Source of the DNA: an uncultured Clostridia bacterium
Lineage (GTDB): Bacteria > Bacillota > Clostridia > Christensenellales > CAG-917
DNA length: 64,000 nucleotides
Direction: 5' to 3'
Assembly: GCA_934277645.1 (NCBI GenBank)
Contig: CAKQUX010000002.1
Span: forward strand, 62,001 to 126,000
Every line of letters begins with the position of its first letter. The first letter of the stretch is position 1. Below the pieces are notes generated by a model, which was not told where the DNA came from, ran no database searches, and saw only the letters and a list, made by a program, of their open reading frames with translations. The position numbers and the translations under genes were made by a program. Of the stretch, positions 1-9,500 are shown one piece after another.

Positions 1-623
1 ACGCAATACAAAAACGCGTTCTTGCCGATTTTTTTAAGCCCCAAAGAAAGAGTTACGTTTTTAAGATTGCGGCACTCTTCAAACGCTTCGTCGTCGATTT
101 TCTTTACGCTGTCGGGCATAACGATTGTTTCGAGTCCTTCGCAATACGCAAACGCTCTCTTGCCGATTGTCGTAACGCCGTCGGGAATAACTACCTTTCG
201 CAAAGTCTTGCATTTCAAAAACGCCTTGTCGCCTATACTGTTGACGCCGCTCGGAATGACAAGCTCGCTTGCTTTTCCCTTGTAGCCGACAATGGAATCG
301 TTTTCGATTTCGATGCCGTCGGGGATATCGCAGTCGCCGACCGCTTCCTCTTGCAAAACAAACTCGGCTTTCGTTCCGTCAAGCCATTTATCGTCGAATC
401 CCAAAGGCAAAACGGGCATTGACACTTCAACGGTTTTAAGATTCATACAGCCGTAAAATGCTCCCTTTTCGACAACGTCCACAGTGTTAGGCAAATTGAT
501 TTTTTCGATTTCGTCGCAATCGAGAAAGGCGTATTCCCTTATCTCTTTCACGCCGTAAGGAACGACAACCGTATCGTCGTCACCGAAATATGCAACTAAA
601 ATATCGTCTTTAATTCTAAACAT
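1..623 (-). CDS. BspA-type leucine-rich-repeat protein, 3' end outside window
   Basis: An open reading frame starts at the ATG at 623-621 (AAGGAA a few bases upstream as ribosome binding site) and runs off the left edge without a stop, so about 207 residues are visible. After a short N-terminal part come repeated units of the Treponema/BspA LRR type, each with a core like IPDGVTTIGKRAFAYC followed by a leucine-containing strand such as LETIVMPDSVKKI; at least five units are seen. Such proteins are usually surface-exposed or secreted and bind host or polymer ligands. No signal peptide is seen at the visible N-terminus (MFRIKDDILVAYFGDDD), which suggests either a cytoplasmic protein or one exported in another way. 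The specific ligand cannot be told. Confidence 0.85.
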   Translation of the reverse strand, partial: MFRIKDDILVAYFGDDDTVVVPYGVKEIREYAFLDCDEIEKINLPNTVDVVEKGAFYGCMNLKTVEVSMPVLPLGFDDKWLDGTKAEFVLQEEAVGDCDIPDGIEIENDSIVGYKGKASELVIPSGVNSIGDKAFLKCKTLRKVVIPDGVTTIGKRAFAYCEGLETIVMPDSVKKIDDEAFEECRNLKNVTLSLGLKKIGKNAFLYC

Positions 624-884
624 AACAATTCCTTATTCTTAACTTTTTCTTTTTGACTATCTTTACTCTACAAATTCTCTTATCGCTCGATTTAAAGCCT
701 ATTTACTTTAAACTTCTATTCTCTTATAAGTTTTTACTATTTCTGCATTTTGCCACTTGCCGATTGCAACTTAAATTCAATCGAGCGGCGTGTTATCAAT
801 TAAAACTCTTTTTCGTTTTGCCGAACTTGCTTACAAATCATATCGCAAGTCTAATTTAGAACGCAATATTAACTGTCTAAGTTT

Positions 885-1544
885 TTAGCCGTCTATATTT
901 TTCAAAATGCGTTTGACTTTTTCCAAATCCTTTGGATAAGTGACTTTTACGTTGTCGTCGTCGCCGCCGAACACCTTGACCGAATAACCCTTTGAAAGAA
1001 GCATCGTACATAAGTCGGTGTAATCGCCTGCGTTTGAAAGACATTTTTTGAGCAATCCGAACTTTGCCGTTTGCGGTGTCTGCACCGTCATAACGCTTGA
1101 ACGGTCAACGCTTCCGACAACGTCAAGCGCGCTGTCAACCGAAACTATCGTGTCGCTGATTTTAAGTCCGACCGACGAAGCTCCGAACTCGCCAGCCAAA
1201 ACTACCGAGCGGTCTATAACGTCTTTCGTCACAAACGGCCTTGCCGCATCGTGCGTAACGATTATATCGTCGTCCGACGCGCCTTGCTTTTCAATAAACG
1301 CAACGGCATTGCCAAGCGACTCCCCCCTGCTCTTTCCGCCGCAAACGACGGCTGTTTTTTCATCGACGTAAGGTTTCATTACGCCGGTATGTTTTTCGTC
1401 GGTGACAACCACCACGAAATCTACCGCCGATTTAAACGTGTCAAGACTGTACGCTATAAGCGGCTTATCGTCAATAAGCATAAATTGCTTAGGCTCGCCG
1501 AATCTCGAACCGCAACCTGCTGCAAGTATTACTCCGTATATCAT
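885..1544 (-). CDS. ispD: IspD, 2-C-methyl-D-erythritol 4-phosphate cytidylyltransferase
   Basis: The protein transfers CMP from CTP to methylerythritol 4-phosphate, the third step of the non-mevalonate isoprenoid pathway, in the cytoplasm. The N-terminus has the nucleotidyltransferase loop VILAAGCGSRFGEPKQ (glycine-rich, Arg14 and Lys19), then the family motif VTHDAARPFV in the middle and NVKVTYPKDL near the C-terminus. I chose the ATG at 1544 (219 residues) rather than an in-frame start 66 bases upstream, because it has GGAG at good spacing and the fold begins directly after it. A ribitol/ribulose-phosphate cytidylyltransferase (TarI/IspD2 type) cannot be fully excluded by eye, but ispE lies elsewhere in this window and the usual isoprenoid role is favoured. 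Confidence 0.88.
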   Translation of the reverse strand: MIYGVILAAGCGSRFGEPKQFMLIDDKPLIAYSLDTFKSAVDFVVVVTDEKHTGVMKPYVDEKTAVVCGGKSRGESLGNAVAFIEKQGASDDDIIVTHDAARPFVTKDVIDRSVVLAGEFGASSVGLKISDTIVSVDSALDVVGSVDRSSVMTVQTPQTAKFGLLKKCLSNAGDYTDLCTMLLSKGYSVKVFGGDDDNVKVTYPKDLEKVKRILKNIDG

Positions 1545-1686
1545 ATTCACTCCATTGTTAATTTTGAACGCCCAAGCATTGACTGCTAAATCATTGTCGA
1601 TTACGAGCATTTATTAAGCGGCGTTACGACTCAATTCAATCTTGTTGTTTTCCTACAAAGCGTCCGCCGTCTTCTTTATCTTGTTT

Positions 1687-1715
1687 ATTCTAACTTAAAA
1701 TCGATTTTTTTTCAA
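1687..1715 (-). promoter_or_regulatory. Sigma-A-type promoter, probably for ispD
   Basis: On the minus strand TTGAAA (1715-1710) and TAGAAT (1692-1687) are separated by 17 bases. This would give a leader of about 135 bases before the ispD ATG. The remainder of the 1545-1934 gap is AT-rich with a 14-bp tandem repeat (TTTTTTCAACTCAT, twice, about 1706-1732) and no gene that I can support. Confidence 0.5.
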
Positions 1716-1934
1716 CTCATTTTTTCAACTCATATTGTATAAATAAAAATACGATTGCTTATCTATTGCTCCCCATAACGTAAATTTATAGGTTTTTCAT
1801 TTATTGTCCGCAAAATGCGTATGTTAATAATTTTGTAGCGATTGCAACCTTTTAGACGATTAAAGACACAAACTTTTATTTCGGCAATATTTTTCTTGCA
1901 GCGGTTTCGATTTTTAAACAATTAAATGCAAAAT

Positions 1935-1962
1935 AAAAAACCGACTTTGCAGTCGGTTTTTT
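1935..1962 (-). terminator. Intrinsic terminator after rpsI
   Basis: A perfect stem AAAAAACCGACT / AGTCGGTTTTTT with a 4-base loop, followed on the minus strand by T residues. It lies directly downstream of the rpsI stop codon and ends the rplM-rpsI transcript. Confidence 0.9.
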
Positions 1963-1971
1963 GATTTGAAG

Positions 1972-2388
1972 TTATCTCTTGCTGAATTGCGGAGCTTTTC
2001 TTGCTTTGTGAAGTCCGTACTTCTTTCTTTCTTTGACTCTAGGGTCACGAGTTAAGAAGCCTGCTTTTTTAAGCGTAGGACGATAAGCCGCGCTGTCAAC
2101 CGTGCAAAGAGCTCTTGCGATTCCGTGTCTGATTGCACCTGCTTGACCTGTGATTCCGCCACCTTTAACGTTTACGTAAACGTCGAACTTGTCGGTCGTT
2201 TCGGTTGCGACAAGCGGTTGATTTACGATAAGTCTTGTGGTGTCGAGCGGAAAGTATTCTTCAAGCGAACGTTTGTTGATGATGATTTGACCTTCGCCGC
2301 CAGGGATAAGGCGAACACGGGCAATTGCAGATTTTCTTCTGCCCGTTCCGATATATTGAACTTTTTTAACTGCTTTCTTAGTTGCCAT
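1972..2388 (-). CDS. rpsI: 30S ribosomal protein S9
   Basis: A full-length S9 (138 residues). The conserved GTGRRKSAIARVRL block is near the N-terminus, GGGITGQAGAIRHGIARAL in the middle, and the basic C-terminal tail ending QFSKR is present; that tail reaches the P-site tRNA in the assembled 30S subunit. The ATG has GGAGT upstream. It follows rplM by 10 bases, the near-universal bacterial gene pair, and is followed by a strong terminator, so the two are co-transcribed. Confidence 0.98.
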   Translation of the reverse strand: MATKKAVKKVQYIGTGRRKSAIARVRLIPGGEGQIIINKRSLEEYFPLDTTRLIVNQPLVATETTDKFDVYVNVKGGGITGQAGAIRHGIARALCTVDSAAYRPTLKKAGFLTRDPRVKERKKYGLHKARKAPQFSKR

Positions 2389-2398
2389 AATTCACTCC

Positions 2399-2866
2399 TT
2401 AATCCTCGATTTTAAGCTCGATAGGTTGTTGAGCTTGATGATTGTGTTCGGCACCGACATAGACGCGAAGTTTTTTAAGCATTTGTGCGCCAAGGCTATT
2501 TTTAGGAAGCATACCCTTGACTGCTCTGTAAACTGCGAAGTCAGGTTTTTCAGCCATCAATTTCTTGTATTGAACTTCTTTCAAACCGCCGATGTATCCG
2601 GTGTGATAGCGATAATATTTTTGCTCCAACTTTTTGCCTGTCAAAACGACTTTGTCACAGTTGATAACGATAACGTTGTCACCCGTGTCAACGTGCGGAG
2701 TGTATGTCGGCTTGTTCTTTCCTTTAAGGATAGAAGCGACTTGGCTTGCAAGTCTACCGAGAACCAAACCCGTTGCATCGATAACGTACCATTTTCTTTC
2801 AACCGTTTCAGCCGTAGGCATAAAGGTTTTATTGTTTTTTGCAAACGATTGCAAATCCTTACTCAT
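2399..2866 (-). CDS. rplM: 50S ribosomal protein L13
   Basis: L13 of usual fold, 155 residues, with an N-terminal extension of about 15 residues before the conserved KWYVIDATGLVLGRLAS segment. The later blocks (NKPTYTPHVDTGDNVIVIN and VKGMLPKNSLGAQML) are typical. It initiates 50S assembly. The ATG is preceded by CGGAGG. A consensus promoter and a structured leader precede it, so this pair is transcribed independently of the truA/ecf genes that come before it on the same strand. Confidence 0.98.
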   Translation of the reverse strand: MSKDLQSFAKNNKTFMPTAETVERKWYVIDATGLVLGRLASQVASILKGKNKPTYTPHVDTGDNVIVINCDKVVLTGKKLEQKYYRYHTGYIGGLKEVQYKKLMAEKPDFAVYRAVKGMLPKNSLGAQMLKKLRVYVGAEHNHQAQQPIELKIED

Positions 2867-2893
2867 TACGTAACCTCCGATGGGTATATGTTT

Positions 2894-2939
2894 TTATTAG
2901 TCAATGCCATTTAGGGGGCTAGTCCTCATGGCAGAATAA
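2894..2939 (-). promoter_or_regulatory. L13-type ribosomal protein leader hairpin
   Basis: In the roughly 83-base leader of rplM, the minus strand has a 6-bp stem TGCCAT/ATGGCA (2933-2928 with 2910-2905) enclosing an AGG/CCT inner stem and a CTAG-containing loop, and it is extended by an outer TTATT/AATAA pairing. The TGCCATGAGGACTAG core resembles the autoregulatory L13 leader described in Bacillota, in which the ribosomal protein is thought to bind its own mRNA. The family match is from memory; the base pairing is seen directly. Confidence 0.65.
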
Positions 2940-2955
2940 CCAAATTAGCCTTATT

Positions 2956-2984
2956 ATGATAAGAAAATTTAAAAACTATGTCAA
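2956..2984 (-). promoter_or_regulatory. rplM-rpsI promoter
   Basis: On the minus strand a perfect TTGACA (2984-2979), 17-base spacer and TATCAT (2961-2956). Transcription would begin near 2949, just ahead of the L13-type leader hairpin. Confidence 0.85.
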
Positions 2985-3106
2985 GTAAAATGCGGCACTT
3001 TTCGACACTTTTTAATTTTTTGCTTTTCTTTTTTTCACTATGTAGGCAAAGTTTTACCGCCGCCGTATATAAAATTGGCTCTGCTTTCATAGCGACTTAG
3101 CTTATG

Positions 3107-3850
3107 CTAGTCGTACTCGACCCTTTCAAGCGTCAGTCCTTTTGCAGGAAGCGTTTTGCCCGCCATGGTTCTGTCGCCTTTTTCGATAATCGTCCTTACG
3201 TTCTCAGCCGTCAGCTTGCCCTGTCCGACGTAAAGAAGCGTTCCTGCGATTATACGCACCATATTGTACAAAAAGCCGTTGCCCGTGACGTAAATTTCAA
3301 TCTCCTTGCCGCCGATAAGGTCTTTCGTTTCAAAACGAATTTCATAGACGGTACGCACGGTGTCGATGACTTTCGACCCTACCGCCTCGAAACATTTGAA
3401 ATCGTGTTCGCCTTCGATTTCGTTTGCGGCATCTCTCATTGCGTCCAAATCGAGCGATTTTACGACCTGATAATGGTTGATTTCCAAAAGAGGGTGTCTA
3501 AGCCTCGAAACGTAAAATCTGTAACAATAAGTCTTTTTCTTTGCGCTGAATCTTGCGTTGAAGTCGTCCGAAACTATTTCGCATTTAACCACGGCAACGT
3601 CAAGCGGAAGGTAGGCGTTTATTGCGAGCGGAAGACTGTCGCACGGAATTCTGACGTCGCTGTCGAAATGCACGACCTGCCCGACAGCGTGAACTCCGCT
3701 GTCCGTTCTGCCGCTGGCGACCGTAGTCGTCTTTATGCCGATTTTACAAAGAGCGGCTTCCAACACTTCCTGAACGGTTATAGCGTTTTTTTGCACTTGC
3801 CAGCCGTGATAATCTTTTCCGTTATATTCGACGGTAAGTTTATAACGCAT
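3107..3850 (-). CDS. truA: tRNA pseudouridine synthase A
   Basis: TruA makes pseudouridine at positions 38-40 of tRNA anticodon stems. The protein (247 residues) starts MRYKLTVEYNGKDYHGWQ and carries the catalytic motif GRTDSGVHA with the nucleophilic Asp at residue 50; later blocks VKKKTYCYRF-like and GNGFLYNMVRIIAGTL are family-typical. A TTG one codon upstream is in frame, but the ATG at 3850 sits at the ideal distance from GGGGGTG and overlaps the ecfT stop by one base (TGATG), so translation is coupled. The position after ecfA1-ecfA2-ecfT is canonical in Bacillota. Confidence 0.95.
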   Translation of the reverse strand: MRYKLTVEYNGKDYHGWQVQKNAITVQEVLEAALCKIGIKTTTVASGRTDSGVHAVGQVVHFDSDVRIPCDSLPLAINAYLPLDVAVVKCEIVSDDFNARFSAKKKTYCYRFYVSRLRHPLLEINHYQVVKSLDLDAMRDAANEIEGEHDFKCFEAVGSKVIDTVRTVYEIRFETKDLIGGKEIEIYVTGNGFLYNMVRIIAGTLLYVGQGKLTAENVRTIIEKGDRTMAGKTLPAKGLTLERVEYD

Positions 3851-4704
3851 CAAAACACCCCCGGAAACAAAACGTGGTCAAGCCCCAAGAAATAATATCT
3901 GTCGATAAATATAAACGTTGCGTATCCCGCGACAAACAGAGTCGCTATAAGGTCGCCGAATTTGAATTTGAGCTTTTTCATTTTCGTTCGTTTTTCCGTT
4001 GCGTTATAACAACGAGAATCGAGCGCAAACGCAAGTTCGTCGGCACGGCGAAACGCGCTTACGAAAAGCGGAATCAAAATAGGCAACATGGCTTTTGCTC
4101 TTTTTCCTATGCCACCCGTATCGAACGACGCTCCTCTTGCCTTTTGTGCGTTTATGATTTTGTTCGTCTCTTCGAGCAATGTCGGAATAAATCTTAAAGC
4201 TATGCTCATTATGATTGCAACGTCGTGAACGGGAAAACGAATGACTTTGAGCGGTTTAAGCAAACTTTCGATTCCGTCCGTAAGGCTCATAGGCGTTGTG
4301 GTAAGCGAAATTATCGACGCGCCCGCAATGAGAAGAATAAGCCTTAATGTCAACTTTATGCTGTTATGAACGCCGTCCCAAGTTATCATAAAATGCCATA
4401 CGCTGGTAACTTGTTTTTCATAGATGACTTCGCCTGTTTTAACAAAGAACAAGTTTAAAATCGACGCAAACAGCACTAAGAATATTACGCCTTTTATCGA
4501 TTTCAAGACCGACAGCATCGGCACTCTCGACAAAAGTATAACCGCTATCAAAAACACAAAGGTCACAAGATAGCTGAAATAGGTTTGAATGAAAAATATC
4601 GTGACGATATACAAAATCGTCAGAATCAATTTCGTTCTCGGATCAAGCCTATGCACGGGCGACGACGTAGGATAATACTGTCCGAAAGATATATCACGAA
4701 ACAT
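3850..4704 (-). CDS. ecfT: EcfT, membrane subunit of ECF transporter
   Basis: The transmembrane coupling subunit of the energy-coupling-factor vitamin/metal transporters; it links the two ATPases to interchangeable substrate-binding S proteins. The start at 4704 (284 residues) is chosen because a perfect GGAGG lies six bases upstream and the known N-terminus (FGQYYPTSSPVHRLDPRTKL) follows; a longer in-frame extension is out-of-frame ecfA2 sequence. There are about five hydrophobic segments, and the coupling motif region with ARGASFDTGG. The gene overlaps ecfA2 by 11 bases. No S subunit is in this window, as expected for a shared group II module. Confidence 0.95.
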   Translation of the reverse strand: MFRDISFGQYYPTSSPVHRLDPRTKLILTILYIVTIFFIQTYFSYLVTFVFLIAVILLSRVPMLSVLKSIKGVIFLVLFASILNLFFVKTGEVIYEKQVTSVWHFMITWDGVHNSIKLTLRLILLIAGASIISLTTTPMSLTDGIESLLKPLKVIRFPVHDVAIIMSIALRFIPTLLEETNKIINAQKARGASFDTGGIGKRAKAMLPILIPLFVSAFRRADELAFALDSRCYNATEKRTKMKKLKFKFGDLIATLFVAGYATFIFIDRYYFLGLDHVLFPGVF

Positions 4705-5572
4705 AGTCGTCCTCCTTGTCGTCTGCCGTATTGTTTTTTGCGATGCAATCCGCAAGTTCGTCAAGCGTAATGCAAACGTCGTCGAACCTGACGCCGCGGC
4801 TTGCAAGCTCGACTTGTATTCTCGTTGCGGTCGGAAGTCCAAGTCCCAATTCGCTCATCTCTTTAACGTTTTTGAACACTTCTTTCGGCGTATCCAAAAA
4901 CTTGACTTTTCCGTTCGACATAACGAGTATTCTGTCGCAAAGAGCGGCAACGTCGTCCATATTGTGCGACACAAGCACGATTGTCGGACATTTTTCTCTC
5001 TGCAAAGTTTTTATGAGTTTTAAAATATCTTCTCTTCCCTCGGGGTCGAGTCCCGCCGCCACTTCGTCAAGCACCAAAATTTCGGGCTCCATGGCTATTA
5101 CGCCGGCTATTGCGACTCTTCTTTTTTCACCGCCCGAAAGTTCAAACGGCGAACGTTGACCGTATGTCTCGAACGGAAGACCGACAAGGTCCAACGCTTC
5201 TTTTACTCTGCGGTCGATTTCTTCTTTGGACAGCTTCATGTTCTTAGGTCCGAAAGCAACGTCCTTTGCAACCGTATCTTCAAAAAGTTGATATTCGGGA
5301 TATTGAAAAACCATTCCGACGCCGAATCGGATAGATAAAAAGTTTTTCTTCACGCTGCAATCTTTTCCCAAAACCACGACGCTTCCGCTTTGCGGTTTGT
5401 TGAGTACGTTAAGGTGAGAGATGAGTGTAGACTTTCCGCTTCCCGTTGCGCCGACGATTCCGAAAAACTCGCCTTTTTCGACGGTAAAACTCACGCCGTC
5501 CAGCGCAAGTTTCTGATACGGCGTCTTTTTGGAGTAGACGTAGCTTAAATTATTTACTTCAACGACTGCCAT
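4694..5572 (-). CDS. ecfA2: ECF transporter ATPase A2
   Basis: The second ABC-type ATPase of the ECF module. Visible motifs are Walker A GATGSGKST, Q-loop around VFQYPEYQLFEDTV, signature LSGGEKRRVAIAGV, Walker B ILVLDEVAAGLDPEG and the switch His in LVSHNMDDV. The tail beyond residue 230 carries the ECF-specific C-terminal extension that joins the two ATPases. It overlaps ecfA1 by 19 bases and ecfT by 11 bases, pointing to tightly coupled, stoichiometric translation. Confidence 0.95.
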   Translation of the reverse strand: MAVVEVNNLSYVYSKKTPYQKLALDGVSFTVEKGEFFGIVGATGSGKSTLISHLNVLNKPQSGSVVVLGKDCSVKKNFLSIRFGVGMVFQYPEYQLFEDTVAKDVAFGPKNMKLSKEEIDRRVKEALDLVGLPFETYGQRSPFELSGGEKRRVAIAGVIAMEPEILVLDEVAAGLDPEGREDILKLIKTLQREKCPTIVLVSHNMDDVAALCDRILVMSNGKVKFLDTPKEVFKNVKEMSELGLGLPTATRIQVELASRGVRFDDVCITLDELADCIAKNNTADDKEDDYVS

Positions 5573-6390
5573 ATCTCCTCCACAAGCGTATTTTCGTCAA
5601 GCGTATCGACGCCGACTGCCACGCCTTTTTCCAAAAGCATATTCCTGAGTTTTGCGACGGGCGGTAAATCGAGTTTTGCTTTTTTCAAAACTTCTTCGTT
5701 TTTAAAAAGTTCTTTCGGCTCTCCGTCAAAAACGATAAGCCCCGACGAGAGAGCTATAACTCTGTCGCTTAATGCGACTTCGTCCATATTGTGCGTAATG
5801 TTGACAACGGTAATTCCGCTATCGTTGAGTTTTTTTGCAACCGACATAACTTCCGCTCTGCCCTTCGGGTCAAGCATACTCGTAGCTTCGTCCAAAATGA
5901 GAATTTCGGGTTCCATAGCAAGCACGCCGGCAATAGCGATCCTTTGTTTTTGTCCGCCGCTGAGTTTCGACGCCGTCGCATAGCGATAATCCGTCATCCC
6001 TACCGTTTCGAGCGACCTTTTGACTCGCTCTTTAATTTCGAGCGGCGGAACGCCGAGATTTTCGGGACCGAACGCTATATCGTCTTCGACGATTGTCGCA
6101 ACCATCTGATTGTCGGGATTTTGAAATACCATTCCCGCTCTTTTGCGAATTTCAAAAATCGTATCTTCGTTTTCCGTGTCGTAACCGCACACAAAAACCT
6201 TCCCGACCGTAGGTTCGAAAAGTCCGTTTAACAATTTGGCAAGAGTCGACTTTCCGCAACCGTTTTTCCCGACGACGGAAACAAACTCACCCTTATCTAT
6301 CTGAAAGGAAACGCCGCCGAGCGCATACTCGGCTTTTTCTCCTTTTTTCGAATATGAAAATTTAACGTTTTTGACTTCGATCTGTGACAT
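5554..6390 (-). CDS. ecfA1: ECF transporter ATPase A1
   Basis: The first ABC-type ATPase of the ECF module (278 residues): Walker A GKNGCGKST, Q-loop VFQNPDNQMVATIVEDDIAFG, signature LSGGQKQRIAIAGV, Walker B ILILDEATSMLDPKG. The distinct Q-loop (QNPDNQ) and context assign it to A1. It is the promoter-proximal gene of ecfA1-ecfA2-ecfT-truA. There is no Shine-Dalgarno sequence before the ATG; instead a TATAAT hexamer ends exactly seven bases before the A of ATG, which predicts a leaderless mRNA (see promoter entry). Confidence 0.95.
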   Translation of the reverse strand: MSQIEVKNVKFSYSKKGEKAEYALGGVSFQIDKGEFVSVVGKNGCGKSTLAKLLNGLFEPTVGKVFVCGYDTENEDTIFEIRKRAGMVFQNPDNQMVATIVEDDIAFGPENLGVPPLEIKERVKRSLETVGMTDYRYATASKLSGGQKQRIAIAGVLAMEPEILILDEATSMLDPKGRAEVMSVAKKLNDSGITVVNITHNMDEVALSDRVIALSSGLIVFDGEPKELFKNEEVLKKAKLDLPPVAKLRNMLLEKGVAVGVDTLDENTLVEEIWQSLK

Positions 6391-6396
6391 AAGCGC

Positions 6397-6425
6397 ATTA
6401 TAACATTACGGGGCGTTTTTGACAA
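6397..6425 (-). promoter_or_regulatory. ecfA1 promoter giving a probable leaderless mRNA
   Basis: TTGTCA (6425-6420), 17-base spacer, TATAAT (6402-6397) on the minus strand. Counting seven bases from the end of the -10 hexamer lands on 6390, the A of the ecfA1 ATG. The nifJ promoter is placed back to back within about 40 bases. Confidence 0.75.
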
Positions 6426-6463
6426 ATTTTTATCACCTTTTTTTTTGATTTCCTATTTATTAT

Positions 6464-6492
6464 TTGACTAAACTTATTTATAGAATTATAAT
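6464..6492 (+). promoter_or_regulatory. nifJ promoter
   Basis: TTGACT (6464-6469), 17-base spacer, perfect TATAAT (6487-6492). Expected start near 6499, giving a roughly 33-base leader with the CGGAGG ribosome binding site. Confidence 0.85.
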
Positions 6493-6531
6493 AACGATTA
6501 AGAGTAATTTAGATAAATCTCGGAGGTATTT

Positions 6532-9500
6532 ATGAAAAAAATGACTATCGACGGCAACACCGCTGCGGCTCACGTAGCCTATGCGTTCTCTGACGTAGCC
6601 GCCATCTACCCTATCACTCCTTCGTCACCTATGGCAGAAAACTGCGACGAATGGGCAGGACAAGGTAGAAAAAACCTTATGGGCAACGTTCTCAAAATCG
6701 CCGAAATGGAATCCGAAGCAGGCGCTGCAGGCGCAGTTCACGGTTCTCTTGCGGCAGGCGCATTGACCAGCACTTTCACGGCTAGCCAAGGTTTGCTCCT
6801 TATGATTCCTAATATGTACAAAATCGCGGGCGAATTGCTTCCGTCGGTTTTCCACGTTTCGGCAAGAAGCGTCGCAGGACATGCGCTTAACATCTTCGGC
6901 GACCACTCGGACGTTATGGCTTGCCGTCAAACCGGTTTTGCTATGCTCGCATCGAACAGCGTTCAAGAAGTTATGGACCTTTCTTTGGTCGCTCACCTTT
7001 CTACGCTTGAATCGAGCGTTCCGTTTATCAGCTTCTTCGACGGTTTCAGAACTTCGCACGAAGTAAGCAAAATCGACGGTATCGAATACGATGAAATGAA
7101 AAAACTCGTCGACTTCAAGAAAATCGAAGAGTTCAGAAAGCGTGCTTTGAACCCTGAACATCCTCATCAACAAGGCACTGCTCAAAACCCTGATATTTAC
7201 TTCCAAAACAGAGAAGCTTCAAACAAATATTACGATGCTGTTCCTGCAATCGTTCAAGCTCAAATGGATAAAGTTTCCGCTCTTACGGGCAGAAAATACA
7301 ACCTTGTCGACTACTACGGCGCAAAAGACGCTGACAGAGTTATCGTCATTATGGGTTCGGGCGCAGAAGCCGCCGAAGAAACGGTTGACTATCTCAACGC
7401 AAAAGGCGAAAAAGTCGGTCTTGTCAAAGTCAGACTTTTCAGACCGTTCCCACAAGACGCTCTTGTCAAAGCTATTCCTGACAGCGTAAAAGTCATCACC
7501 GTTATGGACAGAACCAAAGAGCCGGGCGCGCTTGGCGAACCTCTTTACATCGACGTCGTAACCGCTTTGACCGAAAAGGGCATCAAGAAAGAAGTTCTTT
7601 GCGGACGTTACGGTATCGGTAGCAAAGAATTCAATCCTTCGATGGTCAACGCTATCTACGCAAATATGAACGGCGAAAAGAAGACTCGTTTCACAATCGG
7701 TATCACCGACGACGTAACCTTCCATTCGCTTCCTGTAACCGAAAAAATCGACGCTTCGGACGACAGCACCGTTTCTTGCAAATTCTACGGACTCGGTTCT
7801 GACGGCACGGTCGGCGCAAACAAAAACAGCATCAAGATTATCGGCGACCACACCGATAAATACGCTCAAGCATACTTTGCTTACGACTCGAAGAAATCGG
7901 GCGGCATCACCATTTCTCACCTTCGTTTCTCCGACAAGCCTATCCGCAGCACGTATCTTATCGACCAAGCAAACTTCGTAGCTTGCCACAACGAATCATA
8001 CGTTCTCCGTTACGATATGCTTTCGGACCTCAAAGAAGGCGGCACGTTCCTTCTTAACTCGCAATGGACTCCGGAAGAAATGGACGTCAAACTTCCTGCA
8101 TCGATGAAAAATATGATTGCTAAAAAGCACATCAAGTTCTACACCTTGGACGGTCTTAAAGTCGTTACCGCTCTCGGCACGACCAAAGGCGTAAACACCG
8201 TTATGCAAGCTGCTTTCTTCAAACTCGCAAGCATCATTCCTTACGAAGATGCAGAGCGTTATATGAAAGAAAAGATTAAACTTACCTACGGCAAAAAAGG
8301 CGACGCTATCGTCAACATGAACTATGCTTGCGTAGACAACGCAATCAAAGAACTTGTCGAAGTTAAGTATCCTGAAAGCTGGGCAACAACAACCGAAGGC
8401 GCAGCTCCGCTTAAAGTCGCAAACGACGAATATTTCAGAACGTTCATCGCTCCTATCGCGGCTCAAGAAGGCGACAAGCTTCCTGTATCGGCATTCAATC
8501 CGAACGGTTACGTTCCTACCGGCACAACGAAATTCGAAAAACGCGGTATCGCGGTTTCTGTTCCTGAATGGGATCCTACAAAGTGTATTCAATGTAACCA
8601 ATGCGCCCTTGTTTGTCCGCACGCCGCTATCCGCCCTGTCCTTTCAAACGACTTGGCAAACAAGCCTGAAAGCTTCGTAACAAAAGCCGCAACAGGATTT
8701 GCAGGCTATGAATTCCGTATTCAAGTCAGCCCATACGACTGCACGGGTTGTAAGAACTGCGTAGCCGTATGTCCGTCAAAGGAAAAGGCTCTCACCATGA
8801 TTCCGCTTGACGATTCAATCGAAAAAGACGCGGCAAACTGGGAATATTCGGAATCGCTCAAAGAAACGACCGCAGAGTTCAAGACTATGAACGTCAAGAA
8901 CAGCCAATTCAAGAAACCGCTCTTCGAGTTCTCGGGCGCGTGCGCAGGCTGCGGCGAAACTCCTTACGTCAAACTTATGTCACAACTTTTCGGTGACAGA
9001 ATGCTCATTGCAAACGCAACGGGTTGTAGCTCGATTTACGGCGGCTCTGCTCCTACCTGCCCTTACACGACAAACGACAAGGGTCGCGGACCTGCTTGGG
9101 CAAACAGCTTGTTCGAAGACAACGCAGAATTCGGTTATGGTATGAACCTTGCATACAGCACCAGAAGAAACGTTCTTAGTGGCTATGCAACTCAACTTTT
9201 GGACGCAAAAGTTTCCGATGATTTCAAAGCCGCATTGAAGGCTTGGATCGACGGCAAAGAAGACGCAAAAGCAAGCGAAGCTGCTCGTGACCAAATCGTT
9301 GCCCTTCTTCCTAACGAAATGAAGAAAGCCGACGCCGAAACGAAAGCCCTTCTTGCGAATGTCGAAGCTATGGAAGACTGTCTCATCAAGAAGTCCATCT
9401 GGATTGTCGGTGGTGACGGCTGGGCATACGATATCGGTTACAACGGCGTTGACCACGTACTCGCAAGCGGCGAAGACGTAAACATCCTTGTTCTCGACAC

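Noticed and set aside
653..859. 68-residue hydrophobic frame on the plus strand
   Set aside because: T-rich intergenic DNA, no ribosome binding site, no recognisable segment order.
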